Shown here one piece after another: positions 26,462-35,502 of a stretch of DNA of 64,000 bases. Positions within the stretch are counted from its first letter, which is position 1. Each line of letters starts with the position of its first letter. The position numbers and the translations under genes were made by a program. The stretch lies in contig CAMYOK010000002.1 of the NCBI GenBank assembly GCA_947259995.1, forward strand, positions 846,881 through 910,880, read 5' to 3'. The notes beneath the pieces were generated by a model. That model did not search any database, was not told the DNA's origin, and was given only the letters and a program-made list of their open reading frames with translations. The DNA comes from an uncultured Pseudomonadales bacterium. GTDB taxonomy: Bacteria > Pseudomonadota > Gammaproteobacteria > Pseudomonadales > Pseudohongiellaceae.

Positions 26462-27388
26462 TCAATTAACAAACAAACCGCCCGATCTTCCGTTGCCATT
26501 GGTGTCGACAAGTCTAAACTTGAGCTCGTAACGTTCGTCTCCAGATTTTATCACCGTTAAGGTGCCTACAAGATCCGAGTCAGCATCAGGGGAGAGTGTC
26601 CAACTTCCTGTAGCGGTTGCCGCCCCTGCATCTTCAGAGTCCAGCTGCCAGCCTTGCTCTTCGATCTGCAACTTAAAGTGCTCATAGACGCTGGCGATTT
26701 CCCAGTCACTGTATAAGTTCGCTTCCGTCTCGAGAGACCCTCCGCCACCAGAATAACCTTGGCTGAATGGAGACCTAAGTCTTCGCGATGTATTTTCAGG
26801 GGTGTGCAAAGTCGGCAGATACTCGTCCAACCCTGAGCCACGTCGATTTTGCGCCATGCGCATTTGCGCATTCTGCTCTTCTAGCTGTATCACGCAGCTC
26901 CTATTGTCGCTGCCTAGGCTGGTTGAGAGCGTCACAAGATTGCCACTTGGCATCTCATGAAACACATAGCTAGCAAACCCGTACTCGTTATGACAATACC
27001 GACTAACTTGCCTTGCAAGATTTTGCCCCGGCGCTACAAAGCCTCGCAAACGAAAATTACTGCTAGGAATAGCAAATTCGATAAACTCCGCCTGCAACAA
27101 AGCAGTATGCAGCGCACTTGCAGCGTCGGTTCGATTCAACCTTGTAGAAAAGGCCGCAGAGAGCTGATACACCCTGTCGATACTACCTAACGCAGTAAAA
27201 CTAGAGGGCAGCTCAATGGCAGGAAAATCCTCCATGATGTCTGAGTAGAGTTTTATCTCGCCCACTGAAGTGGCACCGAGAAAAGCCTTCACTAACTCCA
27301 ACGGGACAGACTCTTCAAATTCAGTGTCTGCCAATAAAATTGATGTGCAAAAAAGACAAACTAGCGCGACTGGCAGTGAACGGGGCAT
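26462..27388 (-). CDS. Exported protein of unknown function
   Basis: 308 residues from the ATG at 27386-27388, chosen because GGAGG precedes it by 7 bases and a Sec signal peptide (MPRSLPVALVCLFCTSILLAD) then starts the protein; the longer frame to 27469 would run into the upstream gene. The mature part has a soluble alpha/beta composition, two cysteines (HNEYGF/SRYCH and NRSCVI) that could form a disulfide, a Gly/Ser-rich linker (FSQGYSGGGGSLE) near residue ~215, and a C-terminal half with HFKLQIEEQGWQLDSEDAGAATATGSW, a repeat-like 'EQGW' pattern found in proteins of unknown role. Second gene of a two-gene operon with the 124-residue exported protein. Confidence 0.65.
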   Translation of the reverse strand: MPRSLPVALVCLFCTSILLADTEFEESVPLELVKAFLGATSVGEIKLYSDIMEDFPAIELPSSFTALGSIDRVYQLSAAFSTRLNRTDAASALHTALLQAEFIEFAIPSSNFRLRGFVAPGQNLARQVSRYCHNEYGFASYVFHEMPSGNLVTLSTSLGSDNRSCVIQLEEQNAQMRMAQNRRGSGLDEYLPTLHTPENTSRRLRSPFSQGYSGGGGSLETEANLYSDWEIASVYEHFKLQIEEQGWQLDSEDAGAATATGSWTLSPDADSDLVGTLTVIKSGDERYELKFRLVDTNGNGRSGGLFVN

Positions 27389-27422
27389 TGCAGACCTCCG
27401 AGCCTTTTCGGCCTCTTTTGTT

Positions 27423-27797
27423 TTAGAAAATTTTCTCAAGTAGGAAACTACGCCCATACGAGTCGACACAGGCCCGCCCTAGCTCACCCTCACATACCGT
27501 TTCTTTTATTGTCACATGCCCAGTCGTATCCGAGCTAAAGCCCACAACGAAGTCGACTACGCCATTAGGGGTATACACCGACTCGAACGTCGCCGAATAA
27601 TTTTCCACTACGCCTTGATAAGCCATCCATTGACCGCTCACCGTATCGAGTATCGCGATCATCAATTGATCATTCTTATGATGAAAGCTGTAGAACTCCG
27701 TTTTCGTTTCCGATGGTATCGCCCACACACCGCTATAATCCTGCGCCCAGCCACCGATAGGCATTACGACACAGAGTATTAATAAAATCTTTCTCAT
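27423..27797 (-). CDS. Small exported protein of unknown function
   Basis: 124 residues: a signal peptide (1-18, ending GWAQ), then a beta-rich domain starting DYSGVWAIPSETKTEFYSFHHKND, with strands like GQWMAYQGVVENYSATFESVY and GHVTIKETV. Two cysteines in VCEGELGRACVDS near the C-terminus probably form a disulfide. The pattern 'SGVW...FYSFHHK.D' suggests a lipocalin-like or META-like beta barrel, but I cannot assign it. It precedes the 308-residue exported protein by 34 bases on the same strand. Confidence 0.6.
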   Translation of the reverse strand: MRKILLILCVVMPIGGWAQDYSGVWAIPSETKTEFYSFHHKNDQLMIAILDTVSGQWMAYQGVVENYSATFESVYTPNGVVDFVVGFSSDTTGHVTIKETVCEGELGRACVDSYGRSFLLEKIF

Positions 27798-28081
27798 TCA
27801 CGGCTCTCCTAGTGTGAAATTTAGCAAGCTCAAGCCCGTCTTTTTAGTGGGTCAATATGACACCGGAGAATCTGCAATGCAATAGGAAGGCAAGCCATAA
27901 ACACGTCAGAAATATCCCGGACTTAGGCCCAGCGGTGCAGACCTTTAATAGCAAACTAGAGACACTATTTGGGCAGCATGCTCTTTAGGGCATCAACTTT
28001 TACCCGGTAGTGGTGCTACAAAGCTGCCACAGCTCGATTGGGTGGGATAAGTGATGGCTGGGGAGTTTATTAGGTGCGGGC
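27798..28081. other. Intergenic region with a doubtful 43-codon frame
   Basis: About 280 bases between two minus-strand units. A plus-strand frame at 27857-27988 encodes 43 residues with a protein-like stretch (RNIPDLGPAVQTFNSKLETLFG), but it has no convincing ribosome-binding site, is preceded directly by a stop codon, and ends abruptly. It may be a small gene or a remnant. No terminator is evident. Confidence 0.3.
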
Positions 28082-28420
28082 TCAGTGCGAAGCTTGATCG
28101 TCATCTGAAAAGACATGGGCTTGTAGATCTAAGCGCTGCATACGACGCCCGCCGAGTTCGATCATGCCCTTATAGCGCTCTTCACCCGTCGTAGTAAATT
28201 CGAAGGCGTAACGCCGACGTAGTTGCAGTGACCCGCTTTCACTGCGCTGTGGCCACACACCTTTCAGCACGATAGTTTGATCGAGCAGCTGTAGGTTCTG
28301 CTCCTTGCAGTACTGATAAAGATACTGCATAGCCGTAATCTTTACTGTGTCGCCCTGCCACCAAAAACTGATGAATGCGATAGCCAATGCGGTCCAGAAG
28401 ATCGATGAAAGTGTTAGCAT
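28082..28420 (-). CDS. DUF3301 protein at the end of the PQQ operon
   Basis: 112 residues. One N-terminal transmembrane helix (LSSIFWTALAIAFISFWW, ~3-21) then a small soluble domain with the DUF3301 pattern: QYCKEQNLQLLDQTIVLKGVWPQRSESGSLQLRRRYAFEFTTTGEERYKGMIELGGRRMQRLDLQAHVF. DUF3301 proteins of Gammaproteobacteria are uncharacterised. It starts 5 bases after the pqqC stop with AGGA in between, so it is co-transcribed with pqqC here. I suspect the link is positional rather than functional because DUF3301 genes usually sit in other contexts. Confidence 0.82.
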   Translation of the reverse strand: MLTLSSIFWTALAIAFISFWWQGDTVKITAMQYLYQYCKEQNLQLLDQTIVLKGVWPQRSESGSLQLRRRYAFEFTTTGEERYKGMIELGGRRMQRLDLQAHVFSDDDQASH

Positions 28421-28425
28421 GAATC

Positions 28426-29154
28426 CTATTTATGCACAGGTTTACAGCTATGAAATGGCGGGAGATTTAATTCATAAGCCATCTGCATGGCGTCGAGCAT
28501 AGTCCACAGAATATTTAATTTAAACTGTAGAATAGACAAGGCATGCTCTTGTTGCTCGCGTGTCTGAAAATAATCTAAGGTAATATTGAGGCCATGCTCT
28601 ACATCACGGCGCGCCTCATTCAAGCGTTTGCGGAAATAGCTATACCCGTCCGCATCAATCCACGGGTAATGATCAGGCCAATTTTCTAATCGACGCTGAT
28701 GAATCTCAGGAGCAAATAATTCAGTAAGAGATGAACAAGCGGCTTCTTGCCAGCTCGCCCGGCGCGCGAAATTAATATAGGCATCACAAGCGAAACGCAC
28801 CCCTGGCAGCACATGCTCCTCAGAAAGAACTTCTTCTCGGCTTAAACCCACCGCTTCAGCCAAACGCAGCCAGGCTTCGATACCCCCTTCCTCTCCAGCG
28901 TAGCCGTCATGATCAAGAATACGCTGAATCCATTCACGACGCACGTCGCGCTCATTGCAATTAGCAAGTATCGCGGCATCCTTTACTGGAATGGTCGTCT
29001 GATAATAAAACCTATTAGCAACCCAACCGCGAATCTGTTCCGGCGTGCTCTTACCGGTATTCATGGTGACATGATAGGGATGGTGAATATGATAGAAGCG
29101 CCCCTTCGCGCGCAACTTCGCTTCAAACTCTTCTCGGCTCCAAGCTTTAGACAT
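28426..29154 (-). CDS. pqqC: PqqC, pyrroloquinoline-quinone synthase
   Basis: 242 residues. PqqC performs the last step of PQQ synthesis, a cofactor-free oxygen-dependent ring closure and eight-electron oxidation of AHQQ. The all-helical fold is recognisable from [47 protein letters not shown] and from the helices around [24 protein letters not shown]; histidines and the FYYQ motif that line the active site of known PqqC are present. It lies 6 bases after pqqE and is followed by a DUF3301 gene. In most clusters pqqC precedes pqqD; here it is last. Confidence 0.95.
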   Translation of the reverse strand: MSKAWSREEFEAKLRAKGRFYHIHHPYHVTMNTGKSTPEQIRGWVANRFYYQTTIPVKDAAILANCNERDVRREWIQRILDHDGYAGEEGGIEAWLRLAEAVGLSREEVLSEEHVLPGVRFACDAYINFARRASWQEAACSSLTELFAPEIHQRRLENWPDHYPWIDADGYSYFRKRLNEARRDVEHGLNITLDYFQTREQQEHALSILQFKLNILWTMLDAMQMAYELNLPPFHSCKPVHK

Positions 29155-29160
29155 AATCTT

Positions 29161-30303
29161 TTAGTTTTCCTTCTCTGCCATCTTTTTTGCGTTTATTGTA
29201 TTACGAAATAACAGTGGAGCGGCCTTCTGTTCCGCCAGTTCATCACGCTCAGCAGCAGCGATGGCGTCAGTAATTAAATGGTGATCGGGAGAAAATTCAC
29301 AGATAGGGTCAGTGGCATTAACATCACCAGTCAACATAAATGCTTGGCAGCGACAGCCGCCTAAGTCGATCTCTTTCTCTGGGCAGCTCGCACAAGGTTC
29401 CTGCATCCATTGCGTGCCACGAAAGCGATTAAATAAGTCTGACTCGCGCCAGATATCCATCAAAGATTCTTCGCGCACATTCGGAAACTGCAAGCCCTTG
29501 ATTATCTTGGCGCTTTGACAAGGCAGTACATCGCCTTCTGGGGTGACAGTAATGAAAGTAGTCCCCCAGCCATTGCTGCATTTTTTCGGGCGCTTCTCGT
29601 AGTAATCAGGCGCGACAAAGATAACATTCATACGCCCTTTGTGTTGTGCACGGAAGCGATTGGTAGCCGCTTCCGCTTCTTCAAGTTGCTCAGAACTAGG
29701 CAGCAATTGATCGCGATTATGTAGGGCCCACGCGTAGTATTGTGTGTTGGCCAGCTCCACAAACTCCGCACCAAGCTCCTGCGCAATCTCCAGGAAATCG
29801 CTGACTTGATGAATGTTCTGGCGATGCAAGACAAAGTTAAGCCCCAAGGGTATGCCCTGAGCGATAACCTCTTTGGTCATCGCCAATTTATGCTCAAAGC
29901 TATCTGTACCACCAAACAAAGCATTCGTCTCTTTGGTGCTGCCCTGAAAACTAATCTGAATGTGCTTGATACCTGCTTCTTTAAAACTTGTAATTTTCTC
30001 GGCAGTAAGCCCAACTGCAGAGGTAATTAGATTGCAGTAAAACCCCATGTCGTCGGCGGCTTCGATGAGCTGTACTAGATCCTTACGCACAAGAGGTTCC
30101 CCACCGGAGAACCCAAGTTGCACAGCCCCTAACTTGCGCGCTTCGCGCATAACTCGAAGCCACTGCTCTGTGCTCAATTCCTGTTTCCGGTTGGCTGGTA
30201 ATTGCAAAGGATTTGAGCAATAGGGACATTGCAGAGGACAGGCATAAGTGAGCTCGGCTAATAGCCACATTGGAATATAATTGTTTGCCCCCGACATCGC
30301 CAC
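29161..30303 (-). CDS. pqqE: PqqE, radical SAM PqqA cross-linking enzyme
   Basis: 380 residues beginning with GTG (30303), six bases after GGGGAG; an ATG two codons later is the alternative. PqqE uses S-adenosylmethionine to join the glutamate and tyrosine side chains of the PqqA peptide. The radical-SAM cluster is ACPLQCPYC (Cys22, Cys26, Cys29), followed by FSGGEPLVRKD. The C-terminal SPASM region holds the auxiliary-cluster cysteines in KCSNGWG, LPCQSAK, EPCASCPEKEIDLGGCRCQAF and DPICEFS. It begins 3 bases after the pqqD stop, as expected because PqqD delivers PqqA to PqqE. Confidence 0.97.
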   Translation of the reverse strand: MAMSGANNYIPMWLLAELTYACPLQCPYCSNPLQLPANRKQELSTEQWLRVMREARKLGAVQLGFSGGEPLVRKDLVQLIEAADDMGFYCNLITSAVGLTAEKITSFKEAGIKHIQISFQGSTKETNALFGGTDSFEHKLAMTKEVIAQGIPLGLNFVLHRQNIHQVSDFLEIAQELGAEFVELANTQYYAWALHNRDQLLPSSEQLEEAEAATNRFRAQHKGRMNVIFVAPDYYEKRPKKCSNGWGTTFITVTPEGDVLPCQSAKIIKGLQFPNVREESLMDIWRESDLFNRFRGTQWMQEPCASCPEKEIDLGGCRCQAFMLTGDVNATDPICEFSPDHHLITDAIAAAERDELAEQKAAPLLFRNTINAKKMAEKEN

Positions 30304-30306
30304 GCT

Positions 30307-30588
30307 TTACTCCCCCGCCGCCACAATCCAGTCTTGCGATTGGGCATCGACTAAAAACTCTTTTACATCATCCGCCAGTGATTCGGCACCAGGGTAATCG
30401 TGCTGCAATTGCGCTATTAACTCATCGCCACTTATGGGTTGCGCACAGCGGCGCAAAATTTCAACCGCTGTATCGCTAAGTTTTACCAAGCCTTCTGGAT
30501 AAAGTAACACATAACATTGCTGTGCCTCTTCATACTGAAGCCGATAATTCGGATTAAGCGTGAACTTGTCAGTCCTGTAATCAAACAT
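30307..30588 (-). CDS. pqqD: PqqD, PqqA-binding chaperone
   Basis: 93 residues. PqqD is the RRE-type peptide chaperone that binds PqqA and presents it to PqqE. The family core is clear: NPNYRLQYEEAQQCYVLLYPEGLVKLSDTAVEILRRC followed by SGDELIAQLQHDYP and a late VKEFLVDAQSQDWI helix. It lies 29 bases after pqqB and directly before pqqE, not after pqqC as in the usual order. Confidence 0.95.
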   Translation of the reverse strand: MFDYRTDKFTLNPNYRLQYEEAQQCYVLLYPEGLVKLSDTAVEILRRCAQPISGDELIAQLQHDYPGAESLADDVKEFLVDAQSQDWIVAAGE

Positions 30589-30617
30589 GCTGCATTACTC
30601 TTTTTTGTGTGGGAATG

Positions 30618-31532
30618 TTACAGCGTAATATCCATGCCATCGAAGGCGACTTCAATACCTTCTTCTTTGAGAATTTTCCGTTGCTCAGAATCTTCATCGA
30701 GGATTGGGTTGGTATTATTGATGTGTATAAGGACTTTGCGAGGCTTGTCCATTGGGCGCAATACTTCAATCATGCCATTGCTTCCAGACTGAGGTAGGTG
30801 ACCCATGTCAGCGGCTTTCTTCTCCCCCAAACCTACCGTTTCCATTTCATCTTCGCGCCAAAATGTACCGTCGACTAACAAGCAATCCGACGCGGCCATT
30901 AGCGCACGCGTATCATCGGTAAGATCGCCCAAACCCGGGGCGTAAAACAAGCTTTTACCCGATTGCGTGTCATGCACTTGAATCCCGATATTGTCGCCAA
31001 CGTGAGGATTATTGCGATGTGGCGAATAGGGGGGCGCTTTGCCTTGCACTGGGATTGCGGTAAACGCAAGCCCGTCAATTCCGGGGATAGTAAAGGCCGA
31101 GTTGTCCAAGGGAATGGGGTGCCGATTAATGCCTCCATTCCAGTGCTTCAACATCTCAAACAACGGGAACCCAGTACTTAGATCCTCAAACACCATATCG
31201 CTACAATAGATTTCATGCGGACAACCCTCCCTGAGCATTAGGAGCCCAGTGGTATGGTCGATCTGCGAATCCATAAAGACGATGGCCTTGATAGCGGTAT
31301 CGCGCAAACTGCGAGCCGGCTGCAGTTTCGGGAACGCGGCAAGCTGCGCTAATATATCTGGCGAGGTATTAAACAGCACCCAATTAATGCCATCGCCACT
31401 AACTGCGATGGAGGATTGCGTTCGAGCTTTCGCATTGATCGACCCGCTGCGAACACCATGACACATCTGACAGTTACAATTCCACTGGGGAAACCCACCG
31501 CCAGCTGCTGCACCTAATACGTGAACAAACAT
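30618..31532 (-). CDS. pqqB: PqqB, metallo-beta-lactamase-fold PQQ synthesis protein
   Basis: 304 residues. PqqB is an iron/metallo hydroxylase-like protein of the beta-lactamase fold that hydroxylates the tyrosine moiety during PQQ assembly. The N-terminus [21 protein letters not shown] with its zinc-binding CNCxxC is typical, as are [18 protein letters not shown] and [10 protein letters not shown]. It is the first gene after the pqqA attenuator: the start at 31530-31532 lies 36 bases past the hairpin. The ribosome-binding site is weak (GAG). Confidence 0.96.
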   Translation of the reverse strand: MFVHVLGAAAGGGFPQWNCNCQMCHGVRSGSINAKARTQSSIAVSGDGINWVLFNTSPDILAQLAAFPKLQPARSLRDTAIKAIVFMDSQIDHTTGLLMLREGCPHEIYCSDMVFEDLSTGFPLFEMLKHWNGGINRHPIPLDNSAFTIPGIDGLAFTAIPVQGKAPPYSPHRNNPHVGDNIGIQVHDTQSGKSLFYAPGLGDLTDDTRALMAASDCLLVDGTFWREDEMETVGLGEKKAADMGHLPQSGSNGMIEVLRPMDKPRKVLIHINNTNPILDEDSEQRKILKEEGIEVAFDGMDITL

Positions 31533-31567
31533 CTTTTAACTCTTCTTGATTGATGGGAAAACTTTCG

Positions 31568-31600
31568 AAAAAAAAACGCCCCAACTGCTGGCGTTTTTTT
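31568..31600 (-). terminator. Hairpin between pqqA and pqqB (attenuator-like)
   Basis: A stem AAAAACGCC / GGCGTTTTT with a ~9-base loop and flanking A and T runs works as an intrinsic terminator on either strand. On the minus strand it lies between pqqA (ending 31680) and pqqB (starting 31532). Partial termination here would give more pqqA than pqqBDEC mRNA, as described for pqq operons elsewhere. Confidence 0.75.
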
Positions 31601-31679
31601 ACAGTAGCTCGCAAATATTTTACTTACTACTTGTGTGCTGTGCGGCTGAGCATCTTTTCAGCTAAACCGCAAAACATCC

Positions 31680-31751
31680 TTAACGGTTTGCGAAATACAT
31701 TGTGATTTCGAAACCAAGACGGACGTTCTCATAAGAAGGCTTAGTCCACAT
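31680..31751 (-). CDS. pqqA: PqqA, PQQ precursor peptide
   Basis: 23-residue peptide whose glutamate and tyrosine become PQQ. It starts [13 protein letters not shown] and carries [11 protein letters not shown], with Glu15 and Tyr19 in the required E-x-x-x-Y spacing. A start four codons further up (31761-31763, MEFN) is possible, but GGAG sits 6 bases before the inner ATG at 31749-31751 and known PqqA peptides begin with MW, so I chose that. It lies upstream of pqqBDEC on the same strand, separated by a terminator-like hairpin. The gene is too short for ordinary gene calling. Confidence 0.93.
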   Translation of the reverse strand: MWTKPSYENVRLGFEITMYFANR

Positions 31752-31941
31752 ATTAAACTCCATATTTTTATCTAATTAGAATACAGCAAGTTTGTCGCCA
31801 TAACGGCTTTTGGTCTATCGAGTTCGAAGTTAGCAAAGTTTGCTGACAAATTCCACACCTTGAACGGCAAATACTAAACTTATTGTAACAAGCTGCAACA
31901 AGCACTCTAACACGCTGTAAAATAAGAATATATCCTACCCT
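31752..31941 (-). promoter_or_regulatory. pqqA upstream region
   Basis: 190 bases between the S9 peptidase stop and pqqA that must contain the pqq promoter if pqqA is not read through from the peptidase. AT-rich; a repeat AACAAGC-TGC-AACAAGC is near 31888-31905 on the plus strand. No convincing -35/-10 pair; TATTCT or TTAGAT about 20 bases upstream of the ATG could be a -10 element. Confidence 0.3.
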
Positions 31942-33924
31942 TTACGTTGCTATTCCTAGGAGATTGCGTCGATAAAAGCTTAGCTCTGCCTCGAGAGAAC
32001 GAATCTGATTAGCCGGCATGCGGAAACCGTGCCCCTCGCCTTCGAAGCTAATGAACTCTGTGGCGCTGTTTTGCTCGCTAAGCCTCTCATTGATCAATAT
32101 CGCTTGGTTCGGGGGCACCACCTTGTCCTCCTCCCCTTGCAGAATTAGCACTGCCGCCTTTATATTTGCCAGCTTATTGATAGGCGATCGGGCCTGATAG
32201 GTCTCTTTAGCCTCCGGGTATGGGCCAATAAGTTGATCGAGATAACGTGATTCAAACTTATGCGTATCCCGGGCTAACAACTCTAAGTCGCTAACACCGT
32301 AGTAACTCGTTCCCGCAGAAAACAAGTCGCATGCGGCTAGACTGGCCAATACCGCATACCCACCAGCGCTGCCGCCGCGAATAGCAATTTTGTTTGGCGC
32401 GACTTGCTCTCGGGCAATTAAATAGCCCACAGCAGCGACAATATCTTCGATATCGACCACTCCCCACTGGCCATAAAGCAATTTTCTAAATTGCCTTCCG
32501 TAGCCACTCGAACCACGATGGTTCAAGTCGAGCACTGCAAAGCCGCGTGCAGTCCAAAACTGATGCATCGGGTTCAATGCAGCACGTGCGGTGCCAGTAG
32601 GCCCCCCATGAACATTGACTAACAACGGCGGCAACTCAGAACTTGGACCTTTAAACAGAGGGTTTTTAGGCAGATACAGCAAACCATACGCTTTGGCACC
32701 ACTTGGGCCCACAAACTCAATGTGTTCGGCTTGTGAGACTAGCCCGGCCCCCAACTGAGTTGGCACCACCGCTTTGACGAGCACGGTTTTAACGGCCTTT
32801 TTCGTAGCAGAGCAAAGATCAAGGCGGTAGATACTCGGATAATCGTCAGGGGCAGCGGCCAAGTAGAATACCTTGTCATCCTCGCTTTTGCGGATTTGTT
32901 CCAGCAACCCTAAGCCTTGCTCCAACACTTCAACTTGCTGATTCGAAACTGTTAGCCTTTGCAGCTGCCAATGACAATCCTTTACCACACTTATAATCAC
33001 TTCAGATTGCCCCAACACAACATAGTTGCGCTTACCCATCTCCCAGGCCGGCCCGCAGCAATCGGCTTGTGTGGAAAAAAGGGGACGACTCACACACATA
33101 GGCCGTAAGTGTTGATGCTCTACAATGACAAGATTCCAAAAGTTGCTACGGTCTGATATGAAGTACAAATTATTAGCCGCATCAAAACTAGGCTGCACTT
33201 TCGCGCTTGCCTGCCCTGCATCCACCTCGAGCACATCAGTTAACGCACCTGTAGCGCTAAACTGCGCAACAATAATCTCAGTATCATCCCACGGCATATT
33301 CGGGTGAGACCATGTAACAAAAGATATATACTTACCATCATCTGACAAAGTTGGATTACAGACAAAATCAGACTCAGAGTACAAAATTTGCTGCGCATCG
33401 GGGGTAATTGGTAGCGCTTCAGACAAAGGAATCGCCACCAATGTGTTAAGCACCGCATTGGCATTCCCATTGGCTTGCCGGTGATCCTCTCTTACACAAA
33501 TTAAACGCTGCCCCAGTTTGTCTATCAGCAGCTCACAATAGCGCACTTCAACGCCGGCACTATGCGTTACCTGCACAGGCGCTGTAAAACTGTTTGCGGC
33601 CACATCGAAGTGCTGTCGATAAATTTCCTGATCATGGTAATTGCAGTAGAAAACTTGCTCTTCTCCACCAATAAAAGATAAGCCGCCATACTCATGCACG
33701 CGGCTACGTATCGAGAAACCCTCCGGTGACACGCGGCTAAGTTCGCCGGCACTATTACAATACATAAGCACTAGGGCGTTTTGCTCTTCCGGCATTGTTT
33801 GTAGAAAGAGTATTCCACCAGCCCAAGGAATCGGATTGCTTATGTTTTGTCGGCCTTGAAAAATCAAAGAGGCTGATAGAGGTGTTTCCCAAGTGCCAAA
33901 GTCAGCTATTTTTGTTTCCTTCAT
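31942..33924 (-). CDS. S9-family prolyl-oligopeptidase-like serine peptidase
   Basis: 660 residues from the ATG at 33922-33924, which follows AGGAAGGA; a longer frame would overlap the upstream MFS gene. Cytoplasmic (no signal peptide). The N-terminal ~400 residues are a beta-propeller-like domain (repeats such as YISFVTWSHPNMPWDD, NLYFISDRSNFWNLVI); the C-terminal catalytic domain has Ser519 (GGSAGGY), Asp600 (GEEDKVV) and His632 (GEGHGF), plus the oxyanion tyrosine region HRGSSGYGR. It resembles dipeptidyl aminopeptidase/acylaminoacyl peptidases. It is the next gene upstream of pqqA. Some Pseudomonas pqq clusters carry a prolyl oligopeptidase (pqqM), so a part in trimming PqqA is a reasonable guess but unproven. 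No pqqF-type metalloprotease is present here. Confidence 0.88.
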   Translation of the reverse strand: MKETKIADFGTWETPLSASLIFQGRQNISNPIPWAGGILFLQTMPEEQNALVLMYCNSAGELSRVSPEGFSIRSRVHEYGGLSFIGGEEQVFYCNYHDQEIYRQHFDVAANSFTAPVQVTHSAGVEVRYCELLIDKLGQRLICVREDHRQANGNANAVLNTLVAIPLSEALPITPDAQQILYSESDFVCNPTLSDDGKYISFVTWSHPNMPWDDTEIIVAQFSATGALTDVLEVDAGQASAKVQPSFDAANNLYFISDRSNFWNLVIVEHQHLRPMCVSRPLFSTQADCCGPAWEMGKRNYVVLGQSEVIISVVKDCHWQLQRLTVSNQQVEVLEQGLGLLEQIRKSEDDKVFYLAAAPDDYPSIYRLDLCSATKKAVKTVLVKAVVPTQLGAGLVSQAEHIEFVGPSGAKAYGLLYLPKNPLFKGPSSELPPLLVNVHGGPTGTARAALNPMHQFWTARGFAVLDLNHRGSSGYGRQFRKLLYGQWGVVDIEDIVAAVGYLIAREQVAPNKIAIRGGSAGGYAVLASLAACDLFSAGTSYYGVSDLELLARDTHKFESRYLDQLIGPYPEAKETYQARSPINKLANIKAAVLILQGEEDKVVPPNQAILINERLSEQNSATEFISFEGEGHGFRMPANQIRSLEAELSFYRRNLLGIAT

Positions 33925-33959
33925 GAAGAGTCCTTCCTGTGCCCCACAGGCGGCGGGGT

Positions 33960-35381
33960 CTAGTCTGTGACAGTCGGTCGATGCAACTTGCCACGCGTAG
34001 CGGATAAATAAATGCCTAGCAAGCAAATGCCAGAGGCAATAGCAAAACTAAGCTGAATAGCCTGCTCCAATGCAAGCAGGTTGCTGGCGTCAATGAGACG
34101 ATCGCCTAACACCCACGACATAGCGAAACTCACAAGCACCATGCTTGCGAGCTGCCCAAGTATGCGAGTGGTTGCGGCCGCACCCGATGCGCTTCCATAA
34201 TCTTTTTTATCAACTGCCCCCATAATGGCATTGGTGTTGGGGGCGGAGAAAAAACTAAAGCCAAAACCAGTCATCGCGAGCGCAAACACGACTAACCAGA
34301 CTGGGCTGAGCGCTGTGAGGGTACTGAGAATAAACAAGCCCAGCATCGTTAGCACCATGCCAGCGGAGGCAAGTAGGCGGGGTTCAAAAGTGTCTGAAAG
34401 CCTACCTGCCACTGGCGCGAGCAGTGCCATACTAATGGGCTGAATCATTAAAATTAGGCCAGCCTCAGAAGCGCTAAACGCCTTCACTTGCTGCAAATAT
34501 AAGCTCAACAATACGACGTTGGCATAAGTCGCCGTATACATGATCAGCGATGCTCCACAAGAGCGAGCAAATATTGAATTAGTAAGAAAAAGCCTGATGT
34601 CCCATATTGGATTTTCGACAGCAAGCACGTGGCGCGCAAATACAGCCAGACATAGAATAAACAACGCAAGTATCGGCAGGCTTTCCCAGTCTGGAACACT
34701 GGTTATCCCTAAGCATAAAAACACGATGCACAAGCCAAACAGAATTGCACCGGTAGTATCAAATTTGCCTTTCTCTCCCAACCACTCCCCTGGCACTTTC
34801 GTGACACCGATATACAAAACCACAAGCGCCAAAGGAATGTGCAGGAGGAAATTAGCACGCCACCCGAACCAATCTGTAGCCATCCCTCCCAGAAAAGGGC
34901 CTGCCGCTAGGCCAAGGTAAACCGATGACACCACCAAGCCGATTGCTTTGCCGCGCTGCTCGGGGCGAAACACGGACGAAACAATTGCCATTTGCGTGGC
35001 ATAGAGCATTGCTGCGCTAAACCCTTGCAAAAACCGACCAAGCAAGAGCATTGGCGCATTGACCGACAACGCAGAGAATAAAGACGAAACAATAACCGCT
35101 GTTGTGCCAATCAGAAACACATGCTTGCGCCCAAAAATGTCTGCTACTCGCCCAAATATCAAAATGAACATGGCGCTTGCCATAAGATAGGCCATGGGTA
35201 TCCAGCTGAGCATCACGGCAGTAAGCGCGAACTTATCGGCAATAGCAGGTAGTGCTACATTGGTAGCCGAGAGCATCATCGGCGTGCTGAACGCATTTAA
35301 TGTCACCATTAACACCACTGCCGAATTCGTACTGGGCAGTGAGCTGCTAGGTTTAAGTGCGGGAGTTTTATCGAGCTTCAT
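33960..35381 (-). CDS. MFS drug-efflux-type transporter (DHA2 family)
   Basis: 473 residues from the ATG at 35379-35381 (the frame runs 12 codons further to a GTG). About 14 hydrophobic helices. Motif A (GRVADIFGRKHVFLIG) and the DHA2 motif C-like GLAAGPFLGGMATDWFGWRANFLLHIP are both visible. The EmrB/QacA branch exports amphipathic or aromatic compounds. The stop is 35 bases ahead of the S9 peptidase start, so both are probably one transcript. An export role for PQQ or a peptide by-product is conceivable from location only. Confidence 0.88.
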   Translation of the reverse strand: MKLDKTPALKPSSSLPSTNSAVVLMVTLNAFSTPMMLSATNVALPAIADKFALTAVMLSWIPMAYLMASAMFILIFGRVADIFGRKHVFLIGTTAVIVSSLFSALSVNAPMLLLGRFLQGFSAAMLYATQMAIVSSVFRPEQRGKAIGLVVSSVYLGLAAGPFLGGMATDWFGWRANFLLHIPLALVVLYIGVTKVPGEWLGEKGKFDTTGAILFGLCIVFLCLGITSVPDWESLPILALFILCLAVFARHVLAVENPIWDIRLFLTNSIFARSCGASLIMYTATYANVVLLSLYLQQVKAFSASEAGLILMIQPISMALLAPVAGRLSDTFEPRLLASAGMVLTMLGLFILSTLTALSPVWLVVFALAMTGFGFSFFSAPNTNAIMGAVDKKDYGSASGAAATTRILGQLASMVLVSFAMSWVLGDRLIDASNLLALEQAIQLSFAIASGICLLGIYLSATRGKLHRPTVTD

Positions 35382-35444
35382 AGTCCGAAGAAGATAGCAC
35401 AGGTCTAAAGGGAGCACCTATTTCTACTGGCTTCGCAAAGCAGT

Positions 35445-35482
35445 AAAAAGGCGGGTTCACCTTGCAAAAGGTCAACCCGCCC
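35445..35482 (-). terminator. Rho-independent terminator after FAH-family gene
   Basis: GC-rich stem GGCGGGTT / AACCCGCC extended by ACCTT / AAGGT around a GCAA tetraloop, followed on the minus strand by TTTTTAC. It lies just past the stop of the exported FAH-family gene and before the MFS gene. Confidence 0.85.
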
Positions 35483-35502
35483 ATTGTATTAAGACATGAG
35501 CC

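Noticed and set aside
29161..30303. PqqE as a generic radical SAM maturase of another peptide
   Set aside because: The adjacent pqqA, pqqB, pqqC and pqqD genes and the SPASM cysteines fit PqqE fully.
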